This document shows positions 1-12,239 of a stretch of 64,000 bases of DNA, piece by piece; position 1 is the first letter of the stretch, and each line of letters opens with the position of its first letter. The position numbers and the translations under genes were made by a program. Source of the DNA: Reticulitermes lucifugus (Eukaryota > Arthropoda > Insecta > Blattodea > Rhinotermitidae). The stretch is from the NCBI GenBank assembly GCA_026260175.1, contig JAKCWW010000057.1:15097-79096 (forward strand), in the 5' to 3' direction. The notes beneath the pieces are model-generated. The model was not told the origin of the DNA, ran no database searches, and saw only the letters and a list, made by a program, of their open reading frames with translations.

Positions 1-158
1 TTTATACCGGTAAATAATTATAAAGCTTGAAAATTTTTTATTTACCTTTTATATGAATTGTAATGCACAAAGAAGCTCAGCCAAAATATTTCCGCGAGCC
101 GCACATTATATGTCAAAGAGTCGCATGTGGCTCGCGAGCCGCGGTTTGGTTACCCCTG
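1..158 (-). mobile_element. hAT DNA transposon end (truncated by window edge)
   Basis: The stretch ends in a GC-rich terminal region that reads CAGGGGTAACCAAACCGCGG on the minus strand, followed by GCTCGCGAGCC and a second copy of GCGAGCC near position 93. This CAGGGGT...GCGGCTCGCGAGCC end is characteristic of one hAT group. The next eight bases (159-166, CTCTAAAC) fit the 8-bp hAT target preference, but the other end lies outside the window, so duplication cannot be confirmed. No transposase frame is visible in the part present. Confidence 0.6.
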
Positions 159-194
159 CTCTAAACAGATAATATGGAGTTCCAAATGGCTGAA

Positions 195-500
195 AGCAGC
201 GATTTCTTCATGAATAGGAGTCCTTTTTCAAAAGTCAATCAAGCTAGTCAAAAAATTCCAAGTATTGTATGGACCCCGAATGTTCTTTACCGTATTCACA
301 AGAGTTAGTCACTTGTTCCTCTCCTGAGCCAGATTGATTCAATCCATGCGCTCCAACGAATTTCTTTAAAGCCCATATTATCCTACCACTTACACACAGG
401 TTTCCCCACCAAGAACCTCTCCCCCATCAGCACCACAAGTCCCACCCATCATGCTCCTGAAAATCCTCATTGCGCAATTTTTTCCAGTCTACTGTTACCT
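195..500 (-). mobile_element. LINE family A 3' relic, copy 1
   Basis: Read on the minus strand, this decayed stretch gives MDWINLAQE followed by an LVNTV and a FLTSL-like segment. The same order is seen in better copies at 13.6 and 33.6 kb (a D-R-W-R...V-N-x-V-M-x-x-R-V-P tail from the extreme C terminus of a non-LTR retrotransposon protein). Only the 3' end is present, as expected for 5'-truncated LINE insertions. The family is RTE- or CR1-like by the look of the tail, but no reverse transcriptase core is present to decide. Confidence 0.5.
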
Positions 501-2470
501 TCTTCCTCTCAGGGCCATAAGAAGTTTCACACCTATAAAATCACAAGATATCTCTATTTCATTAATCAGTAACTGTATCAAGTGAATCAATATGTTATAG
601 TTCCGATATTCTGAAAAGTCCAGTAGATTGGATTGACACGATAAACAAAGCAATTTTCTTTCACGAGCAGGGCGTGAAAAACGTCATGGAAAAGGCACGA
701 TTGTTGCCAGTGCCTCTCCAATAGTTGCGCCGCAGAATCATATTCTGCCAGCAGCGAGAAAAACGCTAGCCCTCGCAGATCGCGGAGTAAGCAACGCTAC
801 ACTGATGACAGAGACGCTGCTATTTCGGCAGCGCGCGTTCGTGGAAATACATCCATATACTTATGAATCGTGAAGCAGCGACGATCATAGTAGCGCTGCT
901 AAAACTTGTTATCCACAAGCGCTCTAGTTTTTGAAAAGCTGAATTTAACCTCAATTATATTTGAAGACTCAGCTCGCACCGCGCTGTAAACACTATCCGT
1001 CTCGGTTTATAAAAACCGATTATTTAATGCTGTTGTTACGACAACCATACAAAACACATAAGTGCCCTCTGTTGGCAAAGCGCAGAATAATCACATTCGG
1101 AGCTGCTGGGTAAATTTTAAGATGGCCCGTAACAATGCCCTGTAGCTTATAAGTTTTACATAAAGTTCAACACAAACTTTAACAAAATTCTAAATAAAAA
1201 TGTCTCCTTCTGCGAAAATATTTGGTCTATTACACTCATATGACGTAGAAATGTCTAAAAGGATCTGAAAATTCCCATTACCCACTCCTAACACTCCTAA
1301 CTAATATTTTAATATATATTTTAATATTACCATCCCATCTACGCATTGGTTTTCAGATTTTGCGAATGAAATTTTACGTACGTTCATCACCCCTGCCATT
1401 TATGATAGACGCCCAGTTTAGCCCATCACTTACCTCACAACACAGGAGACAATTACAAACTCCTCACTAAGCATTTTTCATCCTTCCGTTACTTATTTAT
1501 GCTTCAGGTCTAACTGCTCTGCTGGACACCTGTTCTGACATACCAGCTTTGTACCTGGACAAAACTGTAGATAGCTTTAGATATGATTGCATTAATATTC
1601 AGGTTTTAAATAGGATATATAAATCTGTCAATACCTTAGTTACTGGAATTAAATATATAAGTCCATAAACTCATAAAACGAAATATTACACATTTTTCAC
1701 GAAACATATGAAGCATAATTTAATAACAATCATCCTGCCAGTAGCAGAGTGTTGTAACAAAACACTCCTCAGCCCCTGCGCAGGTATCGCTTGTATAAAG
1801 CCACTGTAATGCATAGCTTCAATGAATCTGTTTCAACTGTAGCAAGCCACTGAATAGCAGTTATATCCGACATTTACCCCTTTGGAAAGATCCTCTGTCG
1901 TAACGAGGGACTAAAAATAATCCCGAACAGCACGGTATTGAAGCCCTTCAATGCCTCTGTTCACGTTCCGACATTTTGCACGATATATCTACTGCATAAA
2001 AAAGGGTGAATAAAAAATAAAAACTAGTGACGGTCGATACTCAAAACATGTGCATGTCCGGACCTTTGATGGCAAAAAAGCATACTTTTTCGGTACTACT
2101 GTCGACATTCTATGAATAGGATAAATAGCAGAGGCTCCATCTGACCGCGACGACCACCAGCCGTAACTCTAATGGCGCCCGTTGGGACCACAGTGAAAAG
2201 GTGTGAGAAAAGTGGAGTCCAGTGTGAGATAATGGATAACTGGGGAACAAAAGGAAAAGAGGAAAAAGTTTAACAATTTGTACAATTTAATTGTTAAAGA
2301 CGACAAAAGGGCGTAATTTAAGCCACAACATTAATGTCAGTAATGGGACGGTCATGCATATTGGCGTAACTATAAGGCTCAGGACTACATTTTGGGACAT
2401 CAGCTATTCTGAGTGCTTTTCTTGGTTTTCCTCAGTCCCTGCAATTGAAATCTACGAGATTACCTCAAAC
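500..2470. other. Intergenic stretch, no gene seen
   Basis: No convincing exon or RNA gene. The part from about 650 to 920 is richer in CpG than its surroundings and contains several GCAGCG words, which suggests an unrecognised repeat. A piggyBac-type MITE relic lies at 963-1100 and is listed separately. The rest is AT-rich single-copy-looking DNA. Confidence 0.4.
963..1100 (+). mobile_element. piggyBac-like MITE relic, copy 1
   Basis: The internal sequence GACTCAG..CGYACCGCGC.GTAAACA followed by a TTATAAAAAACC block is shared with 43.6 kb and 63.3 kb. The 43.6-kb copy has recognisable ends and TTAA on both sides. This copy has lost clear termini, so its limits are approximate. The classification is borrowed from the better copy. 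Confidence 0.45.
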
Positions 2471-3007
2471 CATGAACGCTTCAAACACACAATACTCAAC
2501 TAACAAATGCACTCTTATTATTTTAAATACTATATATTATAATATCAGTAAGCTAGTCCAACATGTTTCGATCCCCTCCTTATTACACATTATTAATTAC
2601 ACAAACAAAACTAACAATATAAGTACACGCTAAAGACATAAAATGTATAAAAGATGGTTAACTTGTAGGCGATCTTTCGTGGTGGATCTCTGGTCTGCTG
2701 GTTACAGGAAATTGGTTGTTTATATGCGGATGGATAAGACAGTACAATTTAACTGTCTTTTACATATTTTATATTTAGCATGTATTATATTGCTAAATTT
2801 GTTCGTGTAATTCATACTCTCACAAGTGTCCCTGATGATGATCTCAGGAAGGAATCGAAACATGTTGAACTAGTTTACAGAGATTGTAATACATAATATC
2901 TAAAATAATAATAATAATAATAATAAGAGTGCATTTGTTGGTTGAGTATTGTGTGTCTGATCAGTGACAGTGCACGGTATGAATAATATAAAATTCATGA
3001 ACGCTTC
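2471..3007. mobile_element. Foldback retroelement with inverted arms and 12-bp TSD (Penelope-like)
   Basis: A 12-bp direct repeat CATGAACGCTTC flanks the insert (2471-2482 and 2996-3007). Inside, about 100 bp near the left (2485-2580) reappears inverted near the right (2846-2962), both arms sharing AGTGCATTTGTT and CGAAACATGTTG. The right arm has CTGATGA at 2832-2838 and GAAAC at 2857, spaced as in a hammerhead ribozyme core with a short imperfect stem II between them. The right end has an (AAT)n run and the TGCACGGT motif (2971-2978). Penelope-like elements are known for hammerhead motifs and inverted terminal copies; this assignment is inferred because no Penelope protein is encoded. Confidence 0.6.
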
Positions 3008-3563
3008 CTTCCCAAACGCTCCAGTCGTCATTCACCATTAATCGTATATTTCATGTTAAGTAGTCTAACATAGGCCTACTTACAAGGTTGTTACACAGAC
3101 ATAAGCAACAAAGAAAAGAGAGACAAGTAACAGGATGAATGGAGAGATTTACATGTCTCCCAGCTTAAAACTGTTACTTTCCTAGGTACTGCAAACTATG
3201 ACAATTAGCATACTAACACAAATTCCTAAAACGATGAAACTTCAGAGTGAAATTCGGGAGTGTCGGCTTTGTATTCCAATCCAAAATTCCCTGACCGGAT
3301 TTAACAATTAATTGGCCTAAAATTACAATAGAATCTGTCACTATAATATTGCCCACCGGGAACGTAGACATTTCTTGAACGCATTCAGGATACTTTTATG
3401 TTGCTATCTTTTTATTTTAACATTGACTGAAAATTTTGGCGCACAATTATTTATATGACTTTATTTTCAGGTATTACGTGTAATTGCATAGACCGGGCTG
3501 TGGCTCTCCCTGTAATGATTTTCCTACGTATTCATAGTCACAGCCTGACTACGGAAAAGAACG
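3008..3563. other. Intergenic, nothing recognised
   Basis: AT-rich sequence between the foldback element and the minisatellite. I see no open frame with domain similarity, RNA gene or terminal repeat. Confidence 0.4.
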
Positions 3564-3747
3564 CATATCCTAACAGGAAACTAACACATGTAAATACAAA
3601 AGAATTACATCACATATCCTAACAGGAAACTAACACATGTAAATACAAAAGAATGACATCACATATCCTAACAGGAAACTAACACATGTAAATACAAAAG
3701 AATGACATCACATACGCTAACAGGAAACTAACACATGTAAATACAAT
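3564..3747. repeat. 49-bp minisatellite, about 3.7 units
   Basis: Four consecutive units begin CATATCCTAACAGGAAACTA (the last CATACGCTAA...) at 3564, 3613, 3662 and 3711, an exact 49-bp period. Units differ by only one or a few bases, so the array is young or recently homogenised. The final unit stops short after AAATACAA. Confidence 0.95.
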
Positions 3748-4697
3748 TCTACGGTCGATATTTTAGACATTAAACTTAACAATAAATTTCACCACATGTC
3801 TGCATATGACAATGACCAACACTGAAGTATGGTGTAAACCGTGTGACAAACAAATAAATAAATTTGCCTTCACGAAGATGAAATCAGTCTGCAGAACTGC
3901 AGGGATGTGCAAAACAAGGCTGTGCCATACTCCAAAATTAGAGACGCTGGTTGGAGTCTTTCAAAAGGTGAAAGATGATGGGACACTCTTAAATATCCTA
4001 TGTTGTCATATATCCACGACCAGATATGTAAATTTCACTGACCTTAATTTGCAAAAACATTCAGCGCAGAATAGAAAATGTTGTAAGACAAGCAAAATAT
4101 CTCGTGCAAAGTGAGGGAAGTACTGGACTTTGCCTTCACTTACGCTGTAAAGTCACGTGTAATTTACACATTTTAAACACTCCCAGCGAAATTAAATATA
4201 GGGTGCATTACCAGTGTACAATAATGTTTCACTAACGAAAAAAGTGAATTGTGGGAGCGTTTATCAGCGGTGGATGTGCACGGAACTCTGTTCCTTGTCA
4301 GCAAACGGATCACGCTTCGGGCGCTGTCAGATCCATCATAACTTGTAGAACAAGCAGCCACTGCCTTCTCCACAGACCCACTTCAGACGATAAAGCAGTC
4401 TCAGTAACATGTAATATTTGGGCTTGGCAAGGCGGTGGACATTAACAAGATGTTCTCCAGCGTTGTAATCCCGTGTGTTGTGTTTTAACAACTAACGGAG
4501 CAACCGTAGGAATCTACGGAGTAATGATAAAAGCCAGCGGAGGCGGTAAACTTCAGAAGTGACGAAAAACCGCCACTGTCTTACAGTAAAAACACTGCAA
4601 TACCAATCACAAAAATATGCCTTTTCGTTACACAGTGACAACCGCCCTCATGTCCGTATGCTGCCCACATTGGTATTCTACGTAACTGTCTTCAAGT
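3748..4697. other. Intergenic, short open frames only
   Basis: A 102-codon frame at 3806-4114 starts with a WCKPCDKQI motif that resembles the zinc-binding N terminus of some hAT-related proteins, but the following residues do not continue that similarity. I treat it as unproven. Nothing else is recognised. Confidence 0.35.
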
Positions 4698-4698
4698 A

Positions 4699-4884
4699 CA
4701 GTAGAACCCGGTCATAACGACATCGGTTTAAGCAACACCTTATCTACAGCGTCAGATGTTCTGTGGTACTAATTAATTCCTCGCTGTTAACCATAACATT
4801 ATACTCCAAGGTTATAACGACGCTCGTTTATAACACCACGAAATATTCAAGCCCCTTTCATGACGTTATAACCGAGTTAGACTG
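4699..4884. mobile_element. Tigger/pogo-like MITE, copy 1
   Basis: Begins CAGTAGAACCCGG and ends CCGAGTTAGACTG, imperfect inverted repeats of about 24 bp containing a shared GGTTATAACG word. TA dinucleotides lie at both borders (4697-4698 and 4885-4886), as for Tc1/mariner-superfamily insertions. At 186 bp it has no coding capacity. CAGT(N)GAAC ends with TTATAACG words are typical of the pogo/Tigger branch. A second copy lies at 26.87 kb. Confidence 0.8.
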
Positions 4885-4886
4885 TA

Positions 4887-7800
4887 TATTAAATCGCATT
4901 TTTAATAAAGCACAGACCTATAGGAGATATTGGTTAAGTCATTTTGATACCAGAAGAAATAATTTCGTATTTCATGTGGTACGTTATGAGTACACAACAT
5001 GAAATACATAACGTTGTATGTTAATTTTGCACGATTGACTCAATTTCAAAGGGAGCTTGCCACGTCTCTAATATTTTAGGGCGGCTCACGCAACCTTTGT
5101 CCACATTATCAGCCACCTAAACTGAAACCCCAAAATTCGTTACTTTTATTTTTTGTTTGTGAAGGCACTTAAACTTCTAAGCACAGGTACACAGAATTAC
5201 TATTTGTTAGTAAGAACTATAATTAAGTGCAACTCTTCCCTAACTCCGAACTCAAGTTAGACAAACTAATTGGTATTGCTATTTCAGTGAAAACTAGTTG
5301 TTACCAAACCTCCGGTAGTCAATTGCAGTTCTTGTTGGTTTTAATCATTACCGACATGCATATCCCATATGTGTTACTCAGATCTGATTAAGCGTAATGG
5401 TATGGTATGTTAGCCCACATTGTTTTAAATCAGAATAAATAGCTTTCGGCACATTTCATTTCTTCAAAATTTCACATCATTTCCACTTAACGGCGACGAT
5501 CTTCTGGAGATATGCGATCACAAAACTGCATGCAAAGTATTAAAGCAAAGTCAAATGCAATACAACATCAAGGGGAAATATACAAATATAAAACGTAGAC
5601 TGCAACAAATGCCAGCTGCTCTGAAGACAGATGCAGAAAGTGCCCCCGAGACTTCGGTAATTTTCTACTAAACTGTTCTAACACTGCAGAATTTAATTTA
5701 ACTACGGTTTAATTTTTTTGCACTAGAAACTATTTTGGCGCTTTGGCTTACACAGGCCTTTCTTCTCCTTGCTCAAGTACCAATTGGAGATACAAAAAAA
5801 AACAAAGGCCTTTTCCTTCTGGAATGTGAATGTGTTACTTTGTAGACAGGCACCAACATTTTGGCTGGAAATCTGGCCACATATAAGAAGCTACAAAAGA
5901 TATTTCACACAGGAAAACCGACTTCACGATAACAGCTGTTAAGAACTTCAAACTGTAATCTGAGAGCTAAGGCATGTATCGCCGAAACCAGCAGCAAACA
6001 TCAAAATAATAATAATAATAACTGTCAAACCTTTCAACTAGATTATGGTGTTCACCAACAGATGCAGTAATCTACAGTTCATACTATTGTTACGAATTTT
6101 GTATCCTGTTCTTGGAGCTTCTAACTTTTACTAAAAAGAATTTGTAGTAATGAATTTAAGGGTTTATTGTAACAACCTACACAGAATCAGTGACTAAGAA
6201 TTATCTCATAATGTCTCAGTTTAAATCGGGTGACACTGATAGAAATCGATTTCTGTAACACACGCCTGGCGTTCTGGAACCCCCAGCTGTATGTAGCCGG
6301 AATTAAATTACGTTTCATTGGTGTAACTACGATGAAGTGGCATCGGCTGTAGTTGGTTTATATTTTGAAGCTCTGTGAAGTGTCTCAATTTACATACTAA
6401 TTTAATTTACTGACTCTGTGACCAAGTTCTCGTTGTTACTGTTAGAATCTGCGATTACAGTTCCCAGTAGGCTGTACTTAGAAAGACTAAACAATTCAAC
6501 GCGAATAAGAGAATGATTGATCGCTTTACCATACATCCAAGCAGCCCTTATCTCTAAAGTAATTAACAACAAATTCAGAAATAAGTATATTTTAACAATT
6601 CTGTCGCTTTCGGTAACTTATATTTCATTATCTCACAAACAATACGACTTGGGGGAAACATATGGTGGCCATATGTACCAGTATTTCATTTTTCCTTTCA
6701 GTATTTTTTCCCCTTCTCCTTGCACATTCCCATAAAATCTTGTTTCCTGTTAGATAATTCTTATTCCAATTATGTATCAAGCATCTTTAATAAAAATATG
6801 CATAACTGCAGTTTTTTATTATAAGTACTCAGGCAATGCTTCCACAAATTGTTGTATGTATTAATTTATTTGCCAAACTTGTCATTCCGACCCAAAAGAC
6901 ACAAGTTTCCTGCCAATACTGCACACAGTTTTGAGAAATGTTTTCATCCGTATTTGCCAAGACACTGTCGTCATTTCTGTTTAAATTTGCAACTGCATTA
7001 AATGCACATTAAGACCAAAGGAGATATGACATCGTATAAAATTGATACTGCAAGGTCCTTTCTTGGATTTATAGTGGTTCCTCTTCACGTGTCCTTACTA
7101 AAAGCAGGTTACCATAGCAACTCCAAACATCCTGCCAATATTTCTCGCTTTTGTTGACAAAAGTCACGTGTTTAGATATTGCCACCCTTCTTGGACTTTT
7201 CTTTATCTTCAAGATGACTGTTGTAGTTTCTTGAACGAAGGGTAAACCCTGGGTTATTTTATTAAATTCTGCGGTACGAAAACCCCAAAACTGCGTCTGA
7301 CTGTTTCTTTCCTTATTTAACTTGAGGTTCCAGTTTTTGTGTAAGATCATTTCTCAGGAAAACAATATGTCATGTTTAGGAAGTATGCAACAATAATAAT
7401 ACTTATAATAATAATAATTATTATTATTTTCAATATTTTTCAGCTTTATTATTAAAATTCTCTTCTATTGTGATATCACTCGAGTTTTGTTTTCTTTTAT
7501 TTTCTTTACACCTCGTCTTCTTCGTGTTATTTCCCTATTTCTTCCTCCTTTCAATTCGTATAATGATTCCCTGTTGTAACTGGCTTCATTGCTATTGGCA
7601 GAAGCTTTACAAAATAAATTTCATGTATTGTAATTTAATTAATGCTGTAATAGACTGCCGTTCTATTAAACTGATAAAGCACTTCATAATTAGGTGTATA
7701 TTTGTAGCCATACTATGGGCTGTACATTAGAAAAATTTTAGTTTTATCACCAACAGGTGTAGGAGACTTTTCTCTTCACCAGACGGTCCAAACCGGCCTG

Positions 7801-8290
7801 GTACACACCCAGCCTCCTATTCAATGGAAAGCGCGGGGACTTCCCTTTGGTGTGAAGCTGAACACTCACCTGTATCGAGTGCCATTGTTCAAGACGTGTG
7901 GCGCTATAAGTCTATTTCCCCATATCGCCTCATGCTGTCCGCAGGACAAATTTCACTTGAAGTTGGCACCCTACTGCAAGTCTGTACCACTACCGCTGAA
8001 ATATGTTGCTCGATAACAGGTCGTAGTTATTGTTCTTTTGTCTTACACATGATGGTCACGTCTGTTCCAACTCCTTATTAATGTTTTGAATTGTCTTCCT
8101 CTATCTCCATGTTCCTTTAATTTGTAAAGACTTGCTAATTTCGGAGTCTTCACAGCACATTTTAAGCGGGATAGGAATTTTTCTCAGTAGTAATTTAGTG
8201 TCCCTTTATTATCAGATGTAATAACCATCTCAGTGCAACACTCACCAATATAAAATTACAAACCTTTAAATATTTAAGAATGTAATATTA
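4887..8290. other. Long intergenic stretch, no gene seen
   Basis: AT-rich DNA with short AAT microsatellites near 6004-6020 and 7393-7430. Open frames are all under 100 codons and none shows domain similarity I can recognise. No inverted terminal repeats or RNA genes are visible. Confidence 0.4.
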
Positions 8291-8295
8291 AATGT

Positions 8296-8556
8296 GCCAA
8301 TCCTGGTGACCGTGCGGTCTAAGGCGTGGGTCTGCAGCCGCTTGAGTGCTGGGATCGCAGGTTTAAATCCCGCTGAGTGTATGTTCGTCTCTTTTGTTTG
8401 TTTTGTGTTTTGTAGGTAGCGGCATGTGTGACGAGCTTATCAGTCAGGAGTCTTACTGGGTGTGTGTGTGTGTGTGTAATTGTGTGTGATCTATAAATCT
8501 CAAAAAAGAGGTGAACTAGGCCAGAGTTGGGCTGTAACACCACAAAAGAAATATTA
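8296..8556 (+). mobile_element. tRNA-derived SINE, copy 1
   Basis: The head CCTGGTGACCGTGCGGTCTA resembles a polymerase III box A region (TGGCCGAGCGG in the sister copy at 33.1 kb). About 50 bp later comes a box-B-like GCAGGTTTAAATCCC. The shared body includes GTAGGTAGCGGC, a GT-rich run (8459-8477) and TGTGTGTGATCTA. The 3' part ends ACACCACAAAAGAAA. The layout of tRNA-like head, unrelated body and A-rich tail defines a SINE. The head looks most like tRNA-Ser/Leu, but it is decayed and not a functional tRNA. Confidence 0.8.
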
Positions 8557-8559
8557 GGT

Positions 8560-10438
8560 CTATAGACTCGCAACTTGGAATAGGATGCATGATTGTAGAT
8601 ATAATATTACGAACAGCGTATTCAATAGATGATAATCTGGATTCTCCTCATACGAATTTGAAATACATCAATAACGGAAATATTTACCGAATGTACCGGC
8701 ATATGTAAAGATGTATATCTGAAAGGAGAAACCACGTAAGAATACCATGCGTTACTTTTACATTAACAGCAGAAGGCTGGTTTAAATAAAATACGTTATT
8801 TATGAAATATTAAGCTTACAACGACCACAGAATTACAACTAAAATGATTATTATTTTCTAAAACTTAAACAGCTTACAACAGTTGTAATGTGCCCTCGTA
8901 ATAATCCTAACATCAAAATGTATCTCTCCGAATAAAATTTTATATCTGTGGTTGGCACTATATCTAACATACATAATAAAACACAACAGTTAGTTTTGAA
9001 ATTTGGAAAACATATTCTTCCATTTCCTGAATAAGTACCAACTCCTTCCGCAGGTACGGTTTTCATTTTTAACTAATTTAGTGTATCTACTGAAACTTAA
9101 AAAACTTCATTTTTGCAACTTCAGTTTCATCACACTTTTGTTCTTCTGAATCAAAGTTGCGATTACAGCCCACAATGTTTATTCTGTCATAATTTTGTAA
9201 CATTTAAACTTGTCTCTTCCCCAGACTTACTCCATTAAATAACAAGTTCCTAAGGGTGAACAGCGTGATTTTGAAAAACGATCTAGTGCAGTGTACTCGC
9301 CCGAGATGCGCGACAGCCTTCTTGGAACGGGAAGTGAATTTCAGAAGGCCTCCGTGCAGAAGCTATAACCAACCTTAATTTTCCTAACAACAGACAGTGC
9401 TGTCAGATTTATCTTCGTGGTTAAGGTGTTATGGCACTTCAAGTGAACACACTTTTACATTTACGACTGCTTTTAGCATGGTGGTAACTTCACCACTTGC
9501 ATTAAAACGTTCAGTTAGTCAGCATCTTGATCACAAAGTACAGTAACGAGTTTGTCTTCACTCTCACTTCAATCATAAATTATATTTGAAATGCCATTAA
9601 CGTACTTGTCTCAGTAACGTAAAAGCGATATGTGAACAGGAGGGATATGTTCATTTTTTAAATGCTACTTAACTTTGACAATGAAAAGTTATTTCCTCAG
9701 ATGAGAAAGTAACTACGAGTACTTCATGGAAAACACTGATTATGATATAGGCTGAAGAAAAGCCTGCCATGTCATATATAATTGAGAAACAGAGATGGTT
9801 GTAATTAGTAGATTATAAATGACAATCGCTACTCAAATGAGCCTCGCCCTTCAAAGGATTAAATACAAAATTTTAAGGAAGGAAATGGTTCAGGAAATTT
9901 TAGTTGACTACAATCTGTATATTCCCTAATTCAAACACATTTACCAATATCCCTGATGGTAACTGATCGATGTGCGTGAAACTTAATATAAGTATTACGC
10001 CACTGCTTAAAAATCGTTAATGAGAGGCATCCCTGAGGTTGGCAACTAACTATATATTTCCCAAACACGTATAGTGAAATTACGTTGTATTGAAAGTGTG
10101 TGTATGGATGTATTCAGATGGGTGTATTGAGTTCATGAATAACAACTAATTTACCTGTAATACATATATTTAAATACTTAAAAACATGTAGTAGCGGTTG
10201 GCATCTAAATTTCAACAGGAGACTGAATCTCATACGAATTTCCATGTTTTCTCTTACAAATTAAAAGTCACCGCGTCTCTTTTAGGCACCATCGCAAACC
10301 TTGCGATAAGAGAAGACTATCTTCGTCATGTCTAAACAGATTATCGTGAAGATTTAAGAATAAATTTTTTTTGGGGGGGGGGTATTAAATTCTCAAGAAA
10401 ATTCAAATTGTTTTTGAAATCGGCGAAAATAACGTACA
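8560..10438. other. Intergenic, no gene seen
   Basis: No domain-bearing frame, RNA gene or paired termini recognised. A homopolymer transition (T run then about ten G) lies at 10365-10381, a likely site of sequencing uncertainty. Confidence 0.4.
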
Positions 10439-10768
10439 ATTTACATGAAGACCTTCGTGCGTTTATGGCTGCTGCACAACACCGTGCGGCTGTTACGATG
10501 TACAATACTGTTCTGGTCGACTGCCTTGCACTTTCACTAATTTGTATTACATCAACAGACAAACAGTATGCACTGACGATGACGCAGGGTAGCGTCGAAA
10601 CGTGTACGTTACAAATTAGTGAAAAGTTCAAGGCTGTCGACCAGAACAATACCGTACATTTACGACTACAATGATTGCCAGCGTTACAAAATGGATGCAG
10701 TTCACAGTAATCGATAACAATTGTATTGGATAACAATTGCCTCATTTCTTCATGCGATTTACATGAAG
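10439..10768. mobile_element. Foldback retroelement with hammerhead-like core and 12-bp TSD
   Basis: A 12-bp direct repeat ATTTACATGAAG lies at 10439-10450 and 10757-10768. Between them, 10500-10550 is repeated inverted at 10608-10655 at close to 90 percent identity, sharing GTTCTGGTCGAC and CACTAATTTGTA. The loop holds a motif read CTGACGA (10573-10579), then GACGC, six loop bases, GCGTC, then GAAAC. This is the hammerhead order with a perfect 5-bp stem II. ACCGTGCG near the left border (10481-10488) is the reverse of the terminal GCACGGT motif of the sister elements. Whether the ribozyme could cleave was not assessed. Confidence 0.65.
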
Positions 10769-10769
10769 C

Positions 10770-12235
10770 ATAATACAGGAAAATGAAAACATGCAATTAT
10801 AATGTTTAATATGTATTGATTATATACAAAAATACGAAATTTGGTATGCTGATAGATTACGAATATAACTACGTGTACAAAGTGTGATAGAATTACCTGC
10901 TAAGCCAGCAATTGGAATATATTTCGACGGGCGAAGATTTCAGGTTATATGTGGCCCATACATTTAAACATTATGGTAGATATATAAATAATGAGTTCTG
11001 CAAAGCAATACAATAACAGACCATAATGATAGTAATAACATCCTGTAACATGGCGCAATTCTGAACAATAACAAAAAAGTGTAACTACAATTGGTTATAG
11101 GGTAGGATCACCTACATGGAATCCGGGATGCCCAGATCCTAATGCGCCACAACGTTACGTTCCACGTACACGACTTAACCTGTTTTGTTTATTCATTGAT
11201 ACCATTAATTTTTTCCAACTGTTCCCTATAGAACAGCGTTCACAGACACTTTTATATCTATTATAATTATTATTATTATTATTATCATCATCATCAAGTA
11301 AAACGTAAGAAATGAATCTGCCTAAGAATGTTGGTTTTTCTTGTAAAAGTACCACAGTTAAAAACATTACATACTTACGAATAAATACAATTTTTTGAAC
11401 CGTTATAAATTTACGTATCGAAAAGTACCAGTACTTATTATTATTATTATTATTATTATTTTTATGAATGGTACAAAACATTCTTGTCTATTCCTATTCT
11501 CTATGATATCTGCCAAGCTGCTTTAGGCCTAACAAATGGCTGTACGACAAATCTAGGTCTATCAAACATTTTCGAATTTTGACAAATCTGAACATGCTCT
11601 GGATAGATGGGAAAACTAAACGAAGAAACAGGAAGAAAGAAAGAAAGAAAGGATACAAAACATCAAAACGTAAACACAATATTTACTTACTTCTACAAAT
11701 TGTCACTTCATCTAAAGGTCTCAGTTCAGAAAGAACCTACAAATTTATGCGTCCTGACGTATCATAAAGCGTAGGCAAGTACTTAAATCAATTTCTATCT
11801 GAACACAAAACCAATTCATAGTCTCTATCTTCAAAATTATTTTCGCAAACTGACCAAATTAAACTGAGAGGACCACACGGTTACCGCCCCTGATTCATAT
11901 TCGGGAGATCCAAATATAAACCTCTGCCTGAAAATGGCTATCCTGAGTTTCTTCGTAGCTTTTTCAGACGCTTCATATACAGGATAGAGCGTGCAATTAG
12001 GCCACAGTATGTCCCTTCAACATCTACTTTAAGTTCTTACCAATTAGCATCCGACAATCAGATCAGTGTTCCCCAAATCTGTCCCACGGAAGAAACCACA
12101 AAATAATTTTTCACATCCCGAGAAACCCCCTACCTAATAAAATTCTGCAGGCCAGAAAACGGTAATAACTGGACACCTTTCTGTCGCCACCGGTATGGCA
12201 GCTGTACAAAAATACGAAACTAATGCGCGACACAA
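10770..12235. other. Intergenic with triplet microsatellites
   Basis: Contains a TTA/TCA tract (about 11267-11297) and a longer TTA tract (11435-11461). No gene recognised. Short frames that run through the triplet tracts give poly-Asn or poly-Asp and are artefacts. Confidence 0.4.
11435..11461. repeat. (TTA)n microsatellite
   Basis: About nine uninterrupted TTA units. Confidence 0.9.
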
Positions 12236-12239
12236 TACA

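Noticed and set aside
3564-3747. CRISPR array
   Set aside because: Units are contiguous with no unique spacers, and the DNA is eukaryotic; it is a minisatellite.
3806-4114. Zinc-finger-like WCKPCDKQI start, possible hAT or CGGBP1-like protein
   Set aside because: Only about ten residues match; expected His residues and following sequence are absent.
8296-8380. Functional tRNA gene
   Set aside because: Box B is altered and the sequence continues into a SINE body shared with 33.1 kb; no intact cloverleaf.
10341-10796. 151-codon minus-strand frame
   Set aside because: It spans the whole foldback element including both inverted arms, so it is a by-product of that element.
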